Part shown: positions 1-8,960 of the stretch, piece by piece
Layout: the number at the start of each line of letters is the position of its first letter
Numbering within the stretch: position 1 is the first letter of the stretch
Notes under the pieces: model-generated
Told to the model about the DNA's origin: nothing
The model's database searches: none
What the model saw: the letters and a program-made list of their open reading frames with translations, nothing else
Position numbers and translations under genes: made by a program
Assembly: GCA_964529415.1 (NCBI GenBank)
Contig: CAZGWD010000006.1
Span: 62,001-126,000 of the forward strand
Source: CAYMPH01 sp964529415
GTDB lineage: Bacteria; Spirochaetota; UBA4802; UBA5550
Length of the DNA stretch: 64,000 nt
Direction of reading: 5' to 3'

Positions 1-2
1 GG

Positions 3-605
3 AAGCTGATATCATCAACAAAGTTCTTTAAAATAAATATCCTTGGCGGAATAAATCACCTTGATTCGCTGTATCCATATTCGGAGATTTCATGCTATAT
101 ATGGAGAGCCGGCGATGCTCATTATAATTTTAAATCATCAATTGAGGTCATTGATGGACGCCAGATTGAGATTACTATTCCTGATACCTTTAAACGGTTC
201 GAAGACGAGCATCATCCGCTGATTGATGTAAATATAGAATGCTCAATTTTCATGCTGGAGAAGCAATCCCCTGAAAATCAGGATGAAACATCAAAACGAA
301 TAAGCGGAGTTATTTTCAAGCTAAACGAAAGCGAATTAATTCTTAGATCCAGTGAAAAGCTTGAATTTTACAAAAGATATACAGTTTCATTTCAGTTGAA
401 TGAGTATAATCTTGTTGTAGATGCCAATATTATCCGGGACAGAATTTTAAAGGATACTCTGGTTCATTATTACAATTTTAAAACCATTAATATGTCAGCT
501 GAGTCTAAAAATATAATCAGGAAATTTATTGAAGAAGCTCATGTCCGAGGTGATAAACCGGCTGAGAAAGGCAAATACAGCAAGGGTATATCTGCAAAAA
601 ACTGA
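3..605 (+). CDS. PilZ-like domain protein, 5' end outside the window
   Basis: The reading frame is open from the left edge and ends with TGA at 603-605, so about 200 C-terminal residues are visible and the start is missing. The first half (IWRAGDAHYNFKSS, then EITIPDTFKRF) resembles the N-terminal beta-domain that precedes PilZ in YcgR-like proteins. The second half (ISGVIFKLNESELIL, VVDANIIRDRI, then FKTINMSAESKNIIRKFI) has the strand pattern of a PilZ barrel ending in a helix. The RxxxR c-di-GMP motif is not clear (only KRFEDEHH is present), so nucleotide binding may be lost. Several GGDEF proteins lie in the same window. An internal ATG at 252 would cut the fold in half and is not the real start. 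The family call is an inference from pattern. Confidence 0.5.
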   Translation, partial: KLISSTKFFKINILGGINHLDSLYPYSEISCYIWRAGDAHYNFKSSIEVIDGRQIEITIPDTFKRFEDEHHPLIDVNIECSIFMLEKQSPENQDETSKRISGVIFKLNESELILRSSEKLEFYKRYTVSFQLNEYNLVVDANIIRDRILKDTLVHYYNFKTINMSAESKNIIRKFIEEAHVRGDKPAEKGKYSKGISAKN

Positions 606-728
606 AAAAAAATTAATCCTTCTAAAACGTTCACATGGAAATCTACTCGCAAAATTTTATTGATACTATCAAAATAAAGGCTGTATGAGAATCATTCATT
701 TACTCAATCCACGTCAGAAAAAAAATTT

Positions 729-1184
729 ATGAAAATTTATGCAGATGCAGATTCCATGCCGAATGTAATCAAGGATATTCTATACAGGGCGTCTGACCGC
801 ACAGGCATTCCACTTGTTCTGATTGCAAATCAGAATCTTAATATTCCCCAATCGGATAATATTTCAAATATTGTTGTTAATGCAGGGCCGGATGCTGCTG
901 ATGACAGAATCGTTGAACTCGTTCAGCATGGTGATCTTGTGATTACTGCTGATATTCCTCTTGCAGACAGGGTGATCAGCAGTGGAGGCTGTGCCATTGA
1001 TCCAAGGGGTATTCTTTATTCTGCTGATAATATAAAGGAAAAACTGGCTGTTCGTGACCTTATGAATGAATTAAGAACCGAAGGGAGCGCATTTGGAGGT
1101 CCTGGTATTTTCAGGCAGAAAGACCGGCAGGCATTTGCCAATCAGCTTGATAAGTTTTTGAGTTTAATAAGCAAAAAATCATGA
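729..1184 (+). CDS. yaiI: YaiI/YqxD family protein (DUF188, UPF0178)
   Basis: A 151-residue protein that matches the family length. It opens with MKIYADADSMPNVIKDIL, the DADs.P.vik signature, followed by PLVLIANQNL, the PDAADDRIVE acidic stretch and VITADIPLADRVI. The conserved Asp residues give a PIN-like nuclease fold, but no biochemical role is established for the family. It stands alone, with 123 bases before it and a gap before the radical SAM gene. A weak promoter-like pair (TTGATA and TATGAG, 18 apart) precedes it near 660-690. Family membership is confident; function is unknown. Confidence 0.9.
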   Translation: MKIYADADSMPNVIKDILYRASDRTGIPLVLIANQNLNIPQSDNISNIVVNAGPDAADDRIVELVQHGDLVITADIPLADRVISSGGCAIDPRGILYSADNIKEKLAVRDLMNELRTEGSAFGGPGIFRQKDRQAFANQLDKFLSLISKKS

Positions 1185-1414
1185 TAGTCAGTATGTTAAA
1201 CAATACCTGTTTTTCCTTTATTCTCTATTTAGAATTTTAATTGCTTTTTTCCCATTCGCGTCATTTTCTGACGAACAGTAACCATTATTAAATAAAATTT
1301 ATAAGTATTAATGCGGTTTTTTTAAATTGATTTTATCAGCAGGTGAATAATCAATTCTCTATATTGCAAAAATATTTTTTAAAAAAAATCCGGATTTGCA
1401 GCAGGACGTTAATC

Positions 1415-2878
1415 ATGATTGTAAAAAAAACTGAAAATATAAAAAAGCGTATTGTTCTTGTTCACCCTCTCGGTTCCAACTGGCTCAAGGGTGGCCGGGA
1501 TGTTGTTGCTTCTGCAAACCGCATGATTCCCCATGGGATTCTATCAATAGCAGCTTGGCTTGAAAAAGAAGGCTGTGAGGTTTACATTCATGATTGTCTC
1601 GGACCGCATGCTTCACCGGATTTCCAGATTAATATAAATGAAATAATTAAATTCAATGCAGATATTATCGGCTTTTCAGCAACTACATCCTCGTTTCTTG
1701 ATGCAGCACACATGGCTGCAGAAATTAAAAAAGTCAATCCCGAAGTGATGACAGTATGCGGCGGGGTTCATTGCTCTGCTCTCGGTGCTTCATTATTAAA
1801 GGATTATCATAGCTTTGATTTCATTATAAAAGGTGAAGGCGAGATAACATTTGCTGAACTGGCCCGCGGAGGAAATCCGGTTGATATAAAGAGTCTTGTC
1901 TGGCGGAAAGGCCAGGAAGTTATTGAAAATGGTCCGCGCGCCATGATTCCTGATCTGGATATTCTTCCGTTCCCTGCATATGAAAAACTGAAGGGGTTTC
2001 CGCATGGCTATAATCTGCCATTATTCAGTTATGCGAACTTTCCGGGAACTTCAATGGTCACGAGCCGCGGCTGTATGTTTCAATGCTCGTACTGCGACCG
2101 TTCGGTTTTTAAAAAAGGGTTCAGATATAATTCTGCAAAGTATATATACGATCATTTAAATCATCTGAGACAGAAGTTCGGAGTAAGGCATGTTAATATC
2201 TACGATGATCTTTTTACTGCTGATAAGAAGCGTATAATTGAACTGTGCGATATGCTCGTTAAAAATCCGATAGACATTCAGTTTAACTGTGCAGTACGCG
2301 TGGGGTTCGCGCCTGATGAACTTTTACAGAGGCTGAAAAGTGCGGGATGTCTGATGGTGTCTCTCGGAATTGAATCAGCAGATCCTGATATGCTGTTAAA
2401 GCATAAAGCAGGTGTTACAGTTGACGTTGTAAAAGACACTGTAACACGAATACAGGCTGCAGGGCTTCGAGCTAAAGGTCTTTTTATGATGGGACTTCCG
2501 GGGGAAACTGAAGATTCGATTAGAAGAACTAGCGATTTCGTTTTATCACTCGGGCTTGATGATATGAATATGGCCAAGTTTACACCTTTTCCAGGAGCTC
2601 CTTTATGGAAATCTATACATAATGAAGGAACATTTGAAGAAGACTGGGAACAGATGAACTGCCTTAACTTTGTATTTGTGCCGAAAACAATCGGATCAAG
2701 AGAAATCCTTAACCAGCTTTATAATGAACATGTAAAACGTTTTTACACAAGCAAAGCCTGGCAGAAAAAATTCCGCAAACGCATATGGCAGCACAGATAT
2801 TCGATTTGGCACATTCTTAAAAATCTGCCGGATATATTGGCTGCAAAAAGGCAGTTCGAACCTGAGAAGAGGAATTAA
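1415..2878 (+). CDS. B12-binding radical SAM protein
   Basis: A 487-residue enzyme. The N-terminal ~150 residues form a Rossmann-like cobalamin-binding domain (PHGILSIAAWLEKEGCEV, DIIGFSATTSSF, VMTVCGGVHCSALG). A radical SAM domain follows, with the Cx3Cx2C cluster motif CMFQCSYC at Cys220, Cys224 and Cys227 and SAM-domain strands (VSLGIESADPDML, GLFMMGLPGETEDSI). Family members catalyse methylations or rearrangements in lipid, cofactor or natural-product pathways; the substrate cannot be read here. I chose ATG 1415, which follows an AGGA at 1403-1406; an upstream GTG at 1343 would add 24 residues lacking domain similarity. A crotonase gene follows 56 bases downstream and could be co-transcribed. 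Confidence 0.85.
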   Translation: MIVKKTENIKKRIVLVHPLGSNWLKGGRDVVASANRMIPHGILSIAAWLEKEGCEVYIHDCLGPHASPDFQININEIIKFNADIIGFSATTSSFLDAAHMAAEIKKVNPEVMTVCGGVHCSALGASLLKDYHSFDFIIKGEGEITFAELARGGNPVDIKSLVWRKGQEVIENGPRAMIPDLDILPFPAYEKLKGFPHGYNLPLFSYANFPGTSMVTSRGCMFQCSYCDRSVFKKGFRYNSAKYIYDHLNHLRQKFGVRHVNIYDDLFTADKKRIIELCDMLVKNPIDIQFNCAVRVGFAPDELLQRLKSAGCLMVSLGIESADPDMLLKHKAGVTVDVVKDTVTRIQAAGLRAKGLFMMGLPGETEDSIRRTSDFVLSLGLDDMNMAKFTPFPGAPLWKSIHNEGTFEEDWEQMNCLNFVFVPKTIGSREILNQLYNEHVKRFYTSKAWQKKFRKRIWQHRYSIWHILKNLPDILAAKRQFEPEKRN

Positions 2879-2934
2879 AAAATTGCAGACAGCTGAAATT
2901 TCAAGGAAAATACTTTTTAATAAGGAGATATAAT

Positions 2935-3753
2935 ATGAGTTATGAATTTTATCTGGTTGAGAAAAAACCGCCGATCGCATGGATATTCCTTAACCGTCCT
3001 GAGAAAAAAAACGCGATGCATCCGCCTGCATGGAGGGAGCTTATTCCAATTATGCAGGACATTGATCAGGATCAGAGCATCAGGGTGTCAATTATTGCAG
3101 GGAAAGGAGATATATTCTGTGCAGGCATTGACCTTGTCAATATGATAGGCGATCTTCCTGAAATTACTGATAAGGATCAAAAGGGTGCAATTAAATGGAA
3201 GCTGCTGAAGAAAATATATAAGATGCAGGATGGCCTTTCATGCATTGATAAGAGCGCTAAACCAGTAATAGCTGCAGTTCACAGCAAATGTATCGGTGCC
3301 GGGCTTGATATGATCACCTGCTGCGATATCAGGCTTTGCACTGAAGATGCGGAATTTTCTCTCAGGGAAGCTGCAGTCGGTTTTGTTGCAGATGTAGGTG
3401 TTTTGCAGAGGCTTCCGAATATAGTGGGGCAGGGTATAACACGCGAGCTTGCGTATACAGCGAAAAATATATCAGCAAAACGTGCAAAGGAAGTATTGCT
3501 TGTAAATGAAATATTCAAAGACCATGATACGCTTATGAAAGGCGCTGAAAATATGGCTCTTGAAATAGCTGCCAACTCGCCTCTTGCAGTTCAGGCAACC
3601 AAGGATGTACTCAATTACGGTATCGGGAAATCGATTGATGATAATTTAAAATATGTTGCTTCTATCAGCACGAATATTATTCCGTCAAACGATCTTTTAG
3701 AGGCATTTACGGCTTTTACTCAAAAGAGGAAACCGGATTTTACAGGACAATAA
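2935..3753 (+). CDS. Enoyl-CoA hydratase/isomerase family, dienoyl-CoA isomerase type
   Basis: A 272-residue crotonase-fold protein with a strong ribosome site (AAGGAGATATAAT before ATG). Oxyanion-hole segments are IFCAGIDLVNM and CIGAGLDMITCCDIRL. The active-site stretch SLREAAVGFVADVGVLQRLP matches the delta3,5-delta2,4-dienoyl-CoA isomerase (ECH1) pattern, in which the Glu after the strand and the Asp in ADVG are the acid/base pair; both are present. It therefore probably moves double bonds in unsaturated acyl-CoA rather than hydrating enoyl-CoA. No other beta-oxidation genes are adjacent; the ADP-forming acyl-CoA synthetase is at 13.5 kb and the acyltransferase follows directly. Crotonase family is certain; the isomerase subtype is inferred from motif. 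Confidence 0.88.
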   Translation: MSYEFYLVEKKPPIAWIFLNRPEKKNAMHPPAWRELIPIMQDIDQDQSIRVSIIAGKGDIFCAGIDLVNMIGDLPEITDKDQKGAIKWKLLKKIYKMQDGLSCIDKSAKPVIAAVHSKCIGAGLDMITCCDIRLCTEDAEFSLREAAVGFVADVGVLQRLPNIVGQGITRELAYTAKNISAKRAKEVLLVNEIFKDHDTLMKGAENMALEIAANSPLAVQATKDVLNYGIGKSIDDNLKYVASISTNIIPSNDLLEAFTAFTQKRKPDFTGQ

Positions 3754-3768
3754 TTGAGAGTGTGTTTT

Positions 3769-3793
3769 AAGGAATGTCCGATTTTCATTCCTT
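3769..3793 (+). terminator. Hairpin after the crotonase gene
   Basis: AAGGAATG at 3769-3776 pairs with CATTCCTT at 3786-3793 across a 9-base loop, sixteen bases after the stop codon. There is no good T-run, so this is only a possible terminator or 3' end stabiliser. Confidence 0.35.
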
Positions 3794-3799
3794 AATTAG

Positions 3800-3827
3800 T
3801 TGACAGAATTAAAACTGAAGGTATTTT
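3800..3827 (+). promoter_or_regulatory. Candidate sigma-70-type promoter for the acyltransferase
   Basis: TTGACA at 3800-3805 is separated by 16 bases from TATTTT at 3822-3827, about 34 bases before ATG 3861. The -35 is perfect and the -10 is weak; it lies just after the hairpin that ends the previous gene. Confidence 0.4.
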
Positions 3828-3860
3828 AATGATAGTATATACATTTAAATATATTCTGGA

Positions 3861-5474
3861 ATGCGGTATAAGTTGAAATTAAAAATTAATAAACCTTTAG
3901 CAAAATGGTGGGGTGATGCCAGAGAGCATTACCGCCCTGATGAAATTATAAAATATCTGCAGAGTAATAAAAAAATTTTTGAAAATTATATTTCAAAACT
4001 TGATAATAATAATTATCTGTACAGATGGGTCCATAGATTATTCTCTCTATTATCCGGAGTGGCAGGAATAGCGGATTGGATTTTTAAACATATTCAGCGT
4101 TTTCTTCTGCTCATACCGGGAGTTAAAATTTTAATCCGGAAATTCAGTGACTGGAAAAATCATCTTAATTTCAGGGAGTTTGTGGAATTTTTCCGGACAA
4201 AGATGTATTCGCTTAGGCGGCCTCCCCACAATGAAGGCGATGTAAGACTCATAGAAGAGATCATGGATTTCGCATCGAAACACGGATTTGATTACAAAAC
4301 CCGCATTCCTGATGCCAGAAAAAGATTTATTGAAAAAAAAGACCAGCTCATGCAGCATAAATTTTTTCAGGAATTTACGAAAAATGCACTTGAAAGGGTG
4401 CTCGCAATACGGTTTTCATTTAACCGGAATATTTTTCCAGTGCTGCCTGATTCCGCTTTCTGGCATAAATTCTTTGAATTCTGCGAAAAGAAAAAAGTTA
4501 TAGATATAATTTTAGTAAACAGGAATAAAAAGCAGACTTCATTTAAAAACGGAACTAAAGAGGAAATTGCCTCCACTGATGTATTTAACATTCTTAACCG
4601 TTTGACAGAGATAAAAAATATCGGGCGCAGAATTTTTTTTATAGGGCATCATGAAGGGTACCTCGGGCCTTATTTTGTCAGAAGCGTAATCCGTAAACTG
4701 GGTTTTGATTCCCTGACAAAAAACTGCAACACGGTTGTAGGACCGAGGATGCTTTCCAATCTGGTTTTGCGAAACGGTGCAGCCAATGTTGGCAATCTTT
4801 TTCTGACTGTTCCATCGCAGAAAACAACAGTGATTCAGACTCATGGTCTTGCTGATGAGCTCAGAAAAACATCCAGAAGAACTCAATGCCTGATAAAAAT
4901 GCCAGATATAGGCTTGAGTCTGATAAAAAAACTGGATTATATAGATTTCATGAGCGCTTTTGTCAACGGCAATGATAAATTATTCAATACATATACATCA
5001 TCTCTTAAGCCGGTTGAAATTAAAGAGCTAAAGACATTTTTCAAATCATATAATTTTTCTGAAAACATGAAAGATTTCAGCAATGAGGATTATGATCTGT
5101 TCAAGACAGTTCTGGGAGAGAGTTTTCTTATATTTCCTGAAGGATCGCGTTCATACACTGATCCGGATGGCTCAGTGGTAATGAAGTATATAAACCCGAA
5201 ATATTTTGATGCATATTTGCGGAAGGGAGATTACATAGCCCCAGTAAATCTTGTTGGCGGTTCCGACCTTACAAGGGGATGGATGCTGCGCTCTGCTACA
5301 CTCGGTATTTCAATGGATGATCCTTTTGAGGTTACTTCAAAAATGCTGAAAAACTTTGAGGAGGCAGGCCTTGCAGTAATGAAAAAAATAGCAGCACTTC
5401 CCAATATAAAAAATGTTATATATAAAGAGGAAATTCAGTTTAGAAAAAAAACAGATGATCCGAAAGATCAATAA
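3861..5474 (+). CDS. Glycerol-3-phosphate/lysophospholipid acyltransferase-like protein (PlsB/PlsC superfamily)
   Basis: A 537-residue protein. The acyltransferase core begins near residue 250 with FFIGHHEGYLGPYFVRSVI at the place of the HX4D motif, and contains the later PEG motif as IFPEGSRSYTD near residue 430. The His of motif I is present, but the Asp expected four residues on is not obvious. The N-terminal ~130 residues are basic and amphipathic with a hydrophobic stretch (FLLLIPGVKIL), suggesting membrane association, and the length is closer to PlsB than PlsC. It probably transfers acyl chains to a glycerol-phosphate-type acceptor at the inner membrane. It ends 257 bases before the next gene. 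Superfamily assignment is fairly firm; the substrate is open. Confidence 0.7.
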   Translation: MRYKLKLKINKPLAKWWGDAREHYRPDEIIKYLQSNKKIFENYISKLDNNNYLYRWVHRLFSLLSGVAGIADWIFKHIQRFLLLIPGVKILIRKFSDWKNHLNFREFVEFFRTKMYSLRRPPHNEGDVRLIEEIMDFASKHGFDYKTRIPDARKRFIEKKDQLMQHKFFQEFTKNALERVLAIRFSFNRNIFPVLPDSAFWHKFFEFCEKKKVIDIILVNRNKKQTSFKNGTKEEIASTDVFNILNRLTEIKNIGRRIFFIGHHEGYLGPYFVRSVIRKLGFDSLTKNCNTVVGPRMLSNLVLRNGAANVGNLFLTVPSQKTTVIQTHGLADELRKTSRRTQCLIKMPDIGLSLIKKLDYIDFMSAFVNGNDKLFNTYTSSLKPVEIKELKTFFKSYNFSENMKDFSNEDYDLFKTVLGESFLIFPEGSRSYTDPDGSVVMKYINPKYFDAYLRKGDYIAPVNLVGGSDLTRGWMLRSATLGISMDDPFEVTSKMLKNFEEAGLAVMKKIAALPNIKNVIYKEEIQFRKKTDDPKDQ

Positions 5475-5731
5475 AGCATATCGGGAAAATCATCTGAAAT
5501 GATAATACTGAATTTTTTTACATGATTTGTTTGCTTATCTTCCATCTTTTAAAAGAGCTGAAATTGTTTTTTTTAAACTATTAAAGCAATAGTTTAATTC
5601 CATTTTTTTTTCTACAAATGATATATTAAATTGTATATCCATTGACAAAAACACCTCTTTTAATTATCCATTCATTGGAATCAAATGTTTCATAATGCTA
5701 ACAATAGAGTCAAATTATAAGGGAATTAAAA

Positions 5732-7414
5732 ATGAATCCTGAAGACATGACAGAAAAAAAATCATCTGAAGCTGCATTTAGAATGAGCGAACGCAATTAT
5801 ATTGAACTTATAAATAATATGTTTAACGGAGTAGCAGTTTATAAACCTGCAGACAAATGTGAAGATTTTATAATATTGGATTTTAATCCTGCTGCTGAAA
5901 AAATTGATAATATTTCCAGGGAAAAAGTTATTGGAAGACGTTTGACTGAAATTTTTCCTTCAGCAAAGGATTTTGGAATTCTCGATTCGCTGAAACGCGT
6001 TTATAAAACCGGAGTTCCTGAAAAAATTCCTGTAAGAAAATACAGCGATTCAAGAATTATAGGGTGGAGGGAATATCATATTTACAGGCTGCATACCGGT
6101 GAGCTCATGTCTGTATTTGTTGATGTTACAGCTCAAAAAAAGACTGAAGAAGCATTATTTAATAATCAGGCAGAACTTGAATCAATAATAAATAATATTC
6201 CGGCGCATATATTATACAAGGATATTGCAGGTAAAACAAAAAAGGTAAATCACGCATTAGCCAGATCCAACGGGGTTTATCCATATGAAATGATAGGGAA
6301 AATGATCAGTGAATTGTTTGATGAAGAGTTTGTTGAAAAGTGCCAGTGCTTCGATGAGGAAGTATTGAATTCCGGGCAGCCTAAGCATCATATCATCGAT
6401 GAATATCCAAGTGCCGGCGGATCCAGATGGCTTCATACAGATAAGATTCCGATAAAAGATGAAACCGGGATTATTAACGGCATACTTGATATATCTATCG
6501 ACATCTCTGATATTATAAATGAAAAGACGCTTCTTGAGAATAATGAAAAGGAATTCCGTACTCTTGTAAATAATCTACCGGATTTGATTTTTTCACTTGA
6601 TGAGAATTTTATTTTTAAATCGTGCCATATGGCTCCTGAAGTTTCTGAAATAATAGATTTATGCGATGAAGATTTAATTTCAAAAAATATGCTCGATTAT
6701 ATTTTTGAATCAGACCGGGATATGACAATAAATTCCATTATAAAGCCGAGACTGAACAAACGCTTTATGACAAGAGAGCAGCAATTCAGATTCATTACAG
6801 GCAGCGGCGATTTAAGATGGATGGAAATGAATTCCATGTCAATGTATGATTCAGAAGGAAAGCTTGTTGTTACAAACGGCATATTGAGAGATATTGAGGA
6901 CAGAAAAAAAATTGAAGAGGAATTGAAGTTTTTTTATACGATTGATCCGCTGACCGGTCTTTATAACAGAAGAATGGCTGTGGAAATGATAGAAAAACAG
7001 ATCAATGTTTCTAAAAGAAACAAGACCTTTCTCAGCGTATGTTTTATTGATATAAATGATCTGAAACTTGCAAACGATAACTACGGTCACTCTGAAGGGG
7101 ATTTTTTAATTAAAACTGCAGCTGATATTTTAAAAACCTGCACAAGGGATTCAGATTATATTTTCAGGATGGGCGGGGATGAGTTCGTAATTCTTTTCCC
7201 AGGCTGTGATGAGAATCAGACGCATATTATCTGGAAAAGATTTGAAAATGAAATTCAGTTGAAAAACAGCGAAATAAACAAACCGTATAAAATCAGTTTA
7301 AGCTACGGTTTTACATCAGTTGATCATACTAAAAAATTTAAAGCAGAAGAGCTGATTTCCCAGTCAGATAAAAAGATGTATGAGTATAAGAGGAAGATTA
7401 AAGGATTGGGATAA
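5732..7414 (+). CDS. Diguanylate cyclase with three PAS domains
   Basis: A 560-residue cytoplasmic signalling protein with no transmembrane segment. Three PAS-type domains occupy roughly residues 20-135, 150-265 and 270-395; the second and third start with SIINNIPAHILYKD and TLVNNLPDLIFSLD, and the last two end in PAC-like segments (GILDISIDISDI, GILRDIEDRKKIEEEL). A GGDEF domain covers about 400-555: DPLTGLYNRRMA, then MGGDEFVILFPG at residues ~480-490, an intact active site, so c-di-GMP synthesis is expected. No clear RxxD inhibitory site is seen before the motif. AAGGGAATTAAAA precedes ATG 5732. The ligands sensed by the PAS domains cannot be read. Confidence 0.93.
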   Translation: MNPEDMTEKKSSEAAFRMSERNYIELINNMFNGVAVYKPADKCEDFIILDFNPAAEKIDNISREKVIGRRLTEIFPSAKDFGILDSLKRVYKTGVPEKIPVRKYSDSRIIGWREYHIYRLHTGELMSVFVDVTAQKKTEEALFNNQAELESIINNIPAHILYKDIAGKTKKVNHALARSNGVYPYEMIGKMISELFDEEFVEKCQCFDEEVLNSGQPKHHIIDEYPSAGGSRWLHTDKIPIKDETGIINGILDISIDISDIINEKTLLENNEKEFRTLVNNLPDLIFSLDENFIFKSCHMAPEVSEIIDLCDEDLISKNMLDYIFESDRDMTINSIIKPRLNKRFMTREQQFRFITGSGDLRWMEMNSMSMYDSEGKLVVTNGILRDIEDRKKIEEELKFFYTIDPLTGLYNRRMAVEMIEKQINVSKRNKTFLSVCFIDINDLKLANDNYGHSEGDFLIKTAADILKTCTRDSDYIFRMGGDEFVILFPGCDENQTHIIWKRFENEIQLKNSEINKPYKISLSYGFTSVDHTKKFKAEELISQSDKKMYEYKRKIKGLG

Positions 7415-7490
7415 GCCGATCACGGATTTTTTTCATAAATGATGGTCAGTATTTTTCATTTATGCCGGATATCTGTTGGAATTTGGGAAA

Positions 7491-7508
7491 GGGCTCTGAC
7501 CCCGCGCC
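7491..7508 (-). repeat. REP-like site, distal side of the RAYT gene
   Basis: The + strand reads GGGCTCTGACCCCGCGCC directly after the 3' end of the transposase gene (stop at 7513). The core GGCTCTGACCCCGC recurs at 8177-8189 (inverted), 8218-8231 and 8268-8282 (last bases differ), so the transposase gene sits between copies of the same short sequence. Confidence 0.75.
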
Positions 7509-7512
7509 ATAA

Positions 7513-8103
7513 TTAAAACATAATAGATAATCTTTTCCTATAAACATCTTCGTATTTTAGAAATTTTTCTACGCATTCCTCGAAATTGTTTCCTAATTTA
7601 TAAAAATATTCATGAAGAGTTATTTTAATCGGAACTTGCACATCTTTTTTTAAATATTTATTTATAAAACCTATTTCATTATTTCTCGGATCTTTTGAAA
7701 GACCTTTTCTTACAGGATTATAGCCTATATACCATAAAAGTTTATAAAGATAATCTTCCGGATCTTCAGATTCTTCAATTATAGTTGATCCAAAACGTTC
7801 ATTCCAGAATGCACCTGTTTCATTCATTGCAGAGTTATATTTTTCAGCAATTCTTGCCTTGATATACTGCATTATCATTGATACAGTTTCCTTTCCTTTT
7901 AAAGTTTTAACTACAAGATGCATATGATTTGCAACAATTTCTGATGCAACCAGTTCAAAGTCATACTTTTCCTGGCACATTTTAACAGATTCAATAAAAT
8001 ATATTTTACCGTACTTTCCCATCAGCTTGTTTTTCTTTCCATGACACCTGGTAAAACAGTGATGGGTTGATCCTTGAGCAGTATTTCGTTGTTTTCTCGG
8101 CAT
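7513..8103 (-). CDS. REP-associated tyrosine transposase (RAYT, IS200/IS605-like Y1 family)
   Basis: A 196-residue HUH-type single-strand transposase. The HUH motif is in ANHMHLVVKTLKG (His-Met-His). The catalytic Tyr probably lies in the helix YLYKLLWYIGYNPVRKGL, a segment typical of RAYTs, and GAFWNERFGSTIIE precedes it. RAYTs cut and rejoin REP palindromes; consistent with this, four copies of a GGGGTCAGAGC-type site flank the gene. I chose the ATG at 8103 because the sequence before it reads AAGAAGGAGATACT; an upstream ATG at 8136 would add 11 residues ahead of this ribosome site. The frame is intact, so it may be active. It lies against a gene remnant. Confidence 0.9.
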   Translation of the reverse strand: MPRKQRNTAQGSTHHCFTRCHGKKNKLMGKYGKIYFIESVKMCQEKYDFELVASEIVANHMHLVVKTLKGKETVSMIMQYIKARIAEKYNSAMNETGAFWNERFGSTIIEESEDPEDYLYKLLWYIGYNPVRKGLSKDPRNNEIGFINKYLKKDVQVPIKITLHEYFYKLGNNFEECVEKFLKYEDVYRKRLSIMF

Positions 8104-8176
8104 AGTATCTCCTTCTTTAGAATTTCTTTCGTACATTTATTAATACGATTGAAAAGAAGAAATTTTAAAAAAATAT

Positions 8177-8189
8177 GCGGGGTCAGAGC
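8177..8189 (+). repeat. REP-like site, upstream of the RAYT, inverted copy
   Basis: GCGGGGTCAGAGC, the reverse complement of the copy at 7491-7508. With 8218-8231 it forms an inverted pair around a 28-base A/T-rich loop, the usual arrangement of a REP doublet. Confidence 0.75.
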
Positions 8190-8217
8190 TTGTTTTGCAA
8201 AAAAGTCTATATTTAAA

Positions 8218-8231
8218 GGCTCTGACCCCGC
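8218..8231 (-). repeat. REP-like site, second copy upstream of the RAYT
   Basis: GGCTCTGACCCCGC on the + strand, the same orientation as the distal copy at 7491. Confidence 0.75.
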
Positions 8232-8267
8232 AATCAACCCCGAAATCATTACTAAAAAATGAATGAA

Positions 8268-8282
8268 GCTCTGACCCCCATA
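8268..8282 (-). repeat. REP-like site at the junction with the broken gene
   Basis: GCTCTGACCCCCATA on the + strand, a near copy with one changed base in the C-run. On the minus strand the remnant gene runs into it as a codon string reading LWGSEL, so the join between element and old gene lies here. Confidence 0.65.
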
Positions 8283-8960
8283 AAGTATAATTATTGTCAT
8301 TTATCATAAAACCGAAACGGATTATATAGTCATCAGTTATATTTTCTTCCATGTTAAAGGTTGCAAACCTTCCCTGTGGATCAAGTGAAATAAAGACAGT
8401 CTTATCCCCGCTGTCAGCATGGCAATAAAGCCTCCTCTACATAGATGAGCATTTTTTACAACATTCGAAAGAGCTGAATTGTTTACGGATGTATTGGCAA
8501 ATGAAGTTCTGTTAGGAGTTGGGGCTTCAGGACCTCCAGTTAAAGTTTCCAATGAGTTTAATATGGCTGAGAAAATAGCGTTTGCAGAATTTTCAGTGCT
8601 AATGAGAACTCCGCTTCCATTAGTATATGGGAACAGAGAGAAACTGCCTGCACTGGCACCGTTATCTGTAAGAACTACCTTCATTGGTTTTACACTTCTT
8701 ACATCTGTCTGGGCATTGTATTCATAGATCTTGATATAATTTGTACCCGCATAATTAGGACTGAAATCATCGCTCGTGGCTTATCGTGGCTTGAGGTATG
8801 TCAAAACCGCAACCTTTGCCTTCATTGCTGCCGAAATTTATTATATTAAAAATTAATGCATTAGTGATTTTATCATTTTTTAAATTTGTGTCTAATTTTT
8901 TTTATCACTTCTTAAATAGCTTATCTACAAATATAATTCTTCAAAATAACCGATCATTTA
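8283..8960 (-). pseudogene. Remnant of an unidentified gene broken by frameshifts and the RAYT/REP insertion
   Basis: The minus strand encodes a coherent protein only if lesions are repaired. Before repair it gives LIFNIINFGSNEGKGCGFDI, then (after removing one copy of a 10-base tandem duplication at 8775-8794) DDFSPNYAGTNYIKIYEYNA, then MKVVLTDNGASAGSFSLFPY up to about 8435. A frame change then leads to DKTVFISLDPQGRFATFNME and DDYIIRFGFMINDNNYTLW, ending at the REP site. A further slip in an A-run and a stop codon disturb the frame near 8900-8930. The family is not recognised; Ser/Thr/Asn-rich content and acidic beta-like segments suggest an exported protein. The 3' end was probably lost to the REP/RAYT element. 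Confidence 0.7.
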
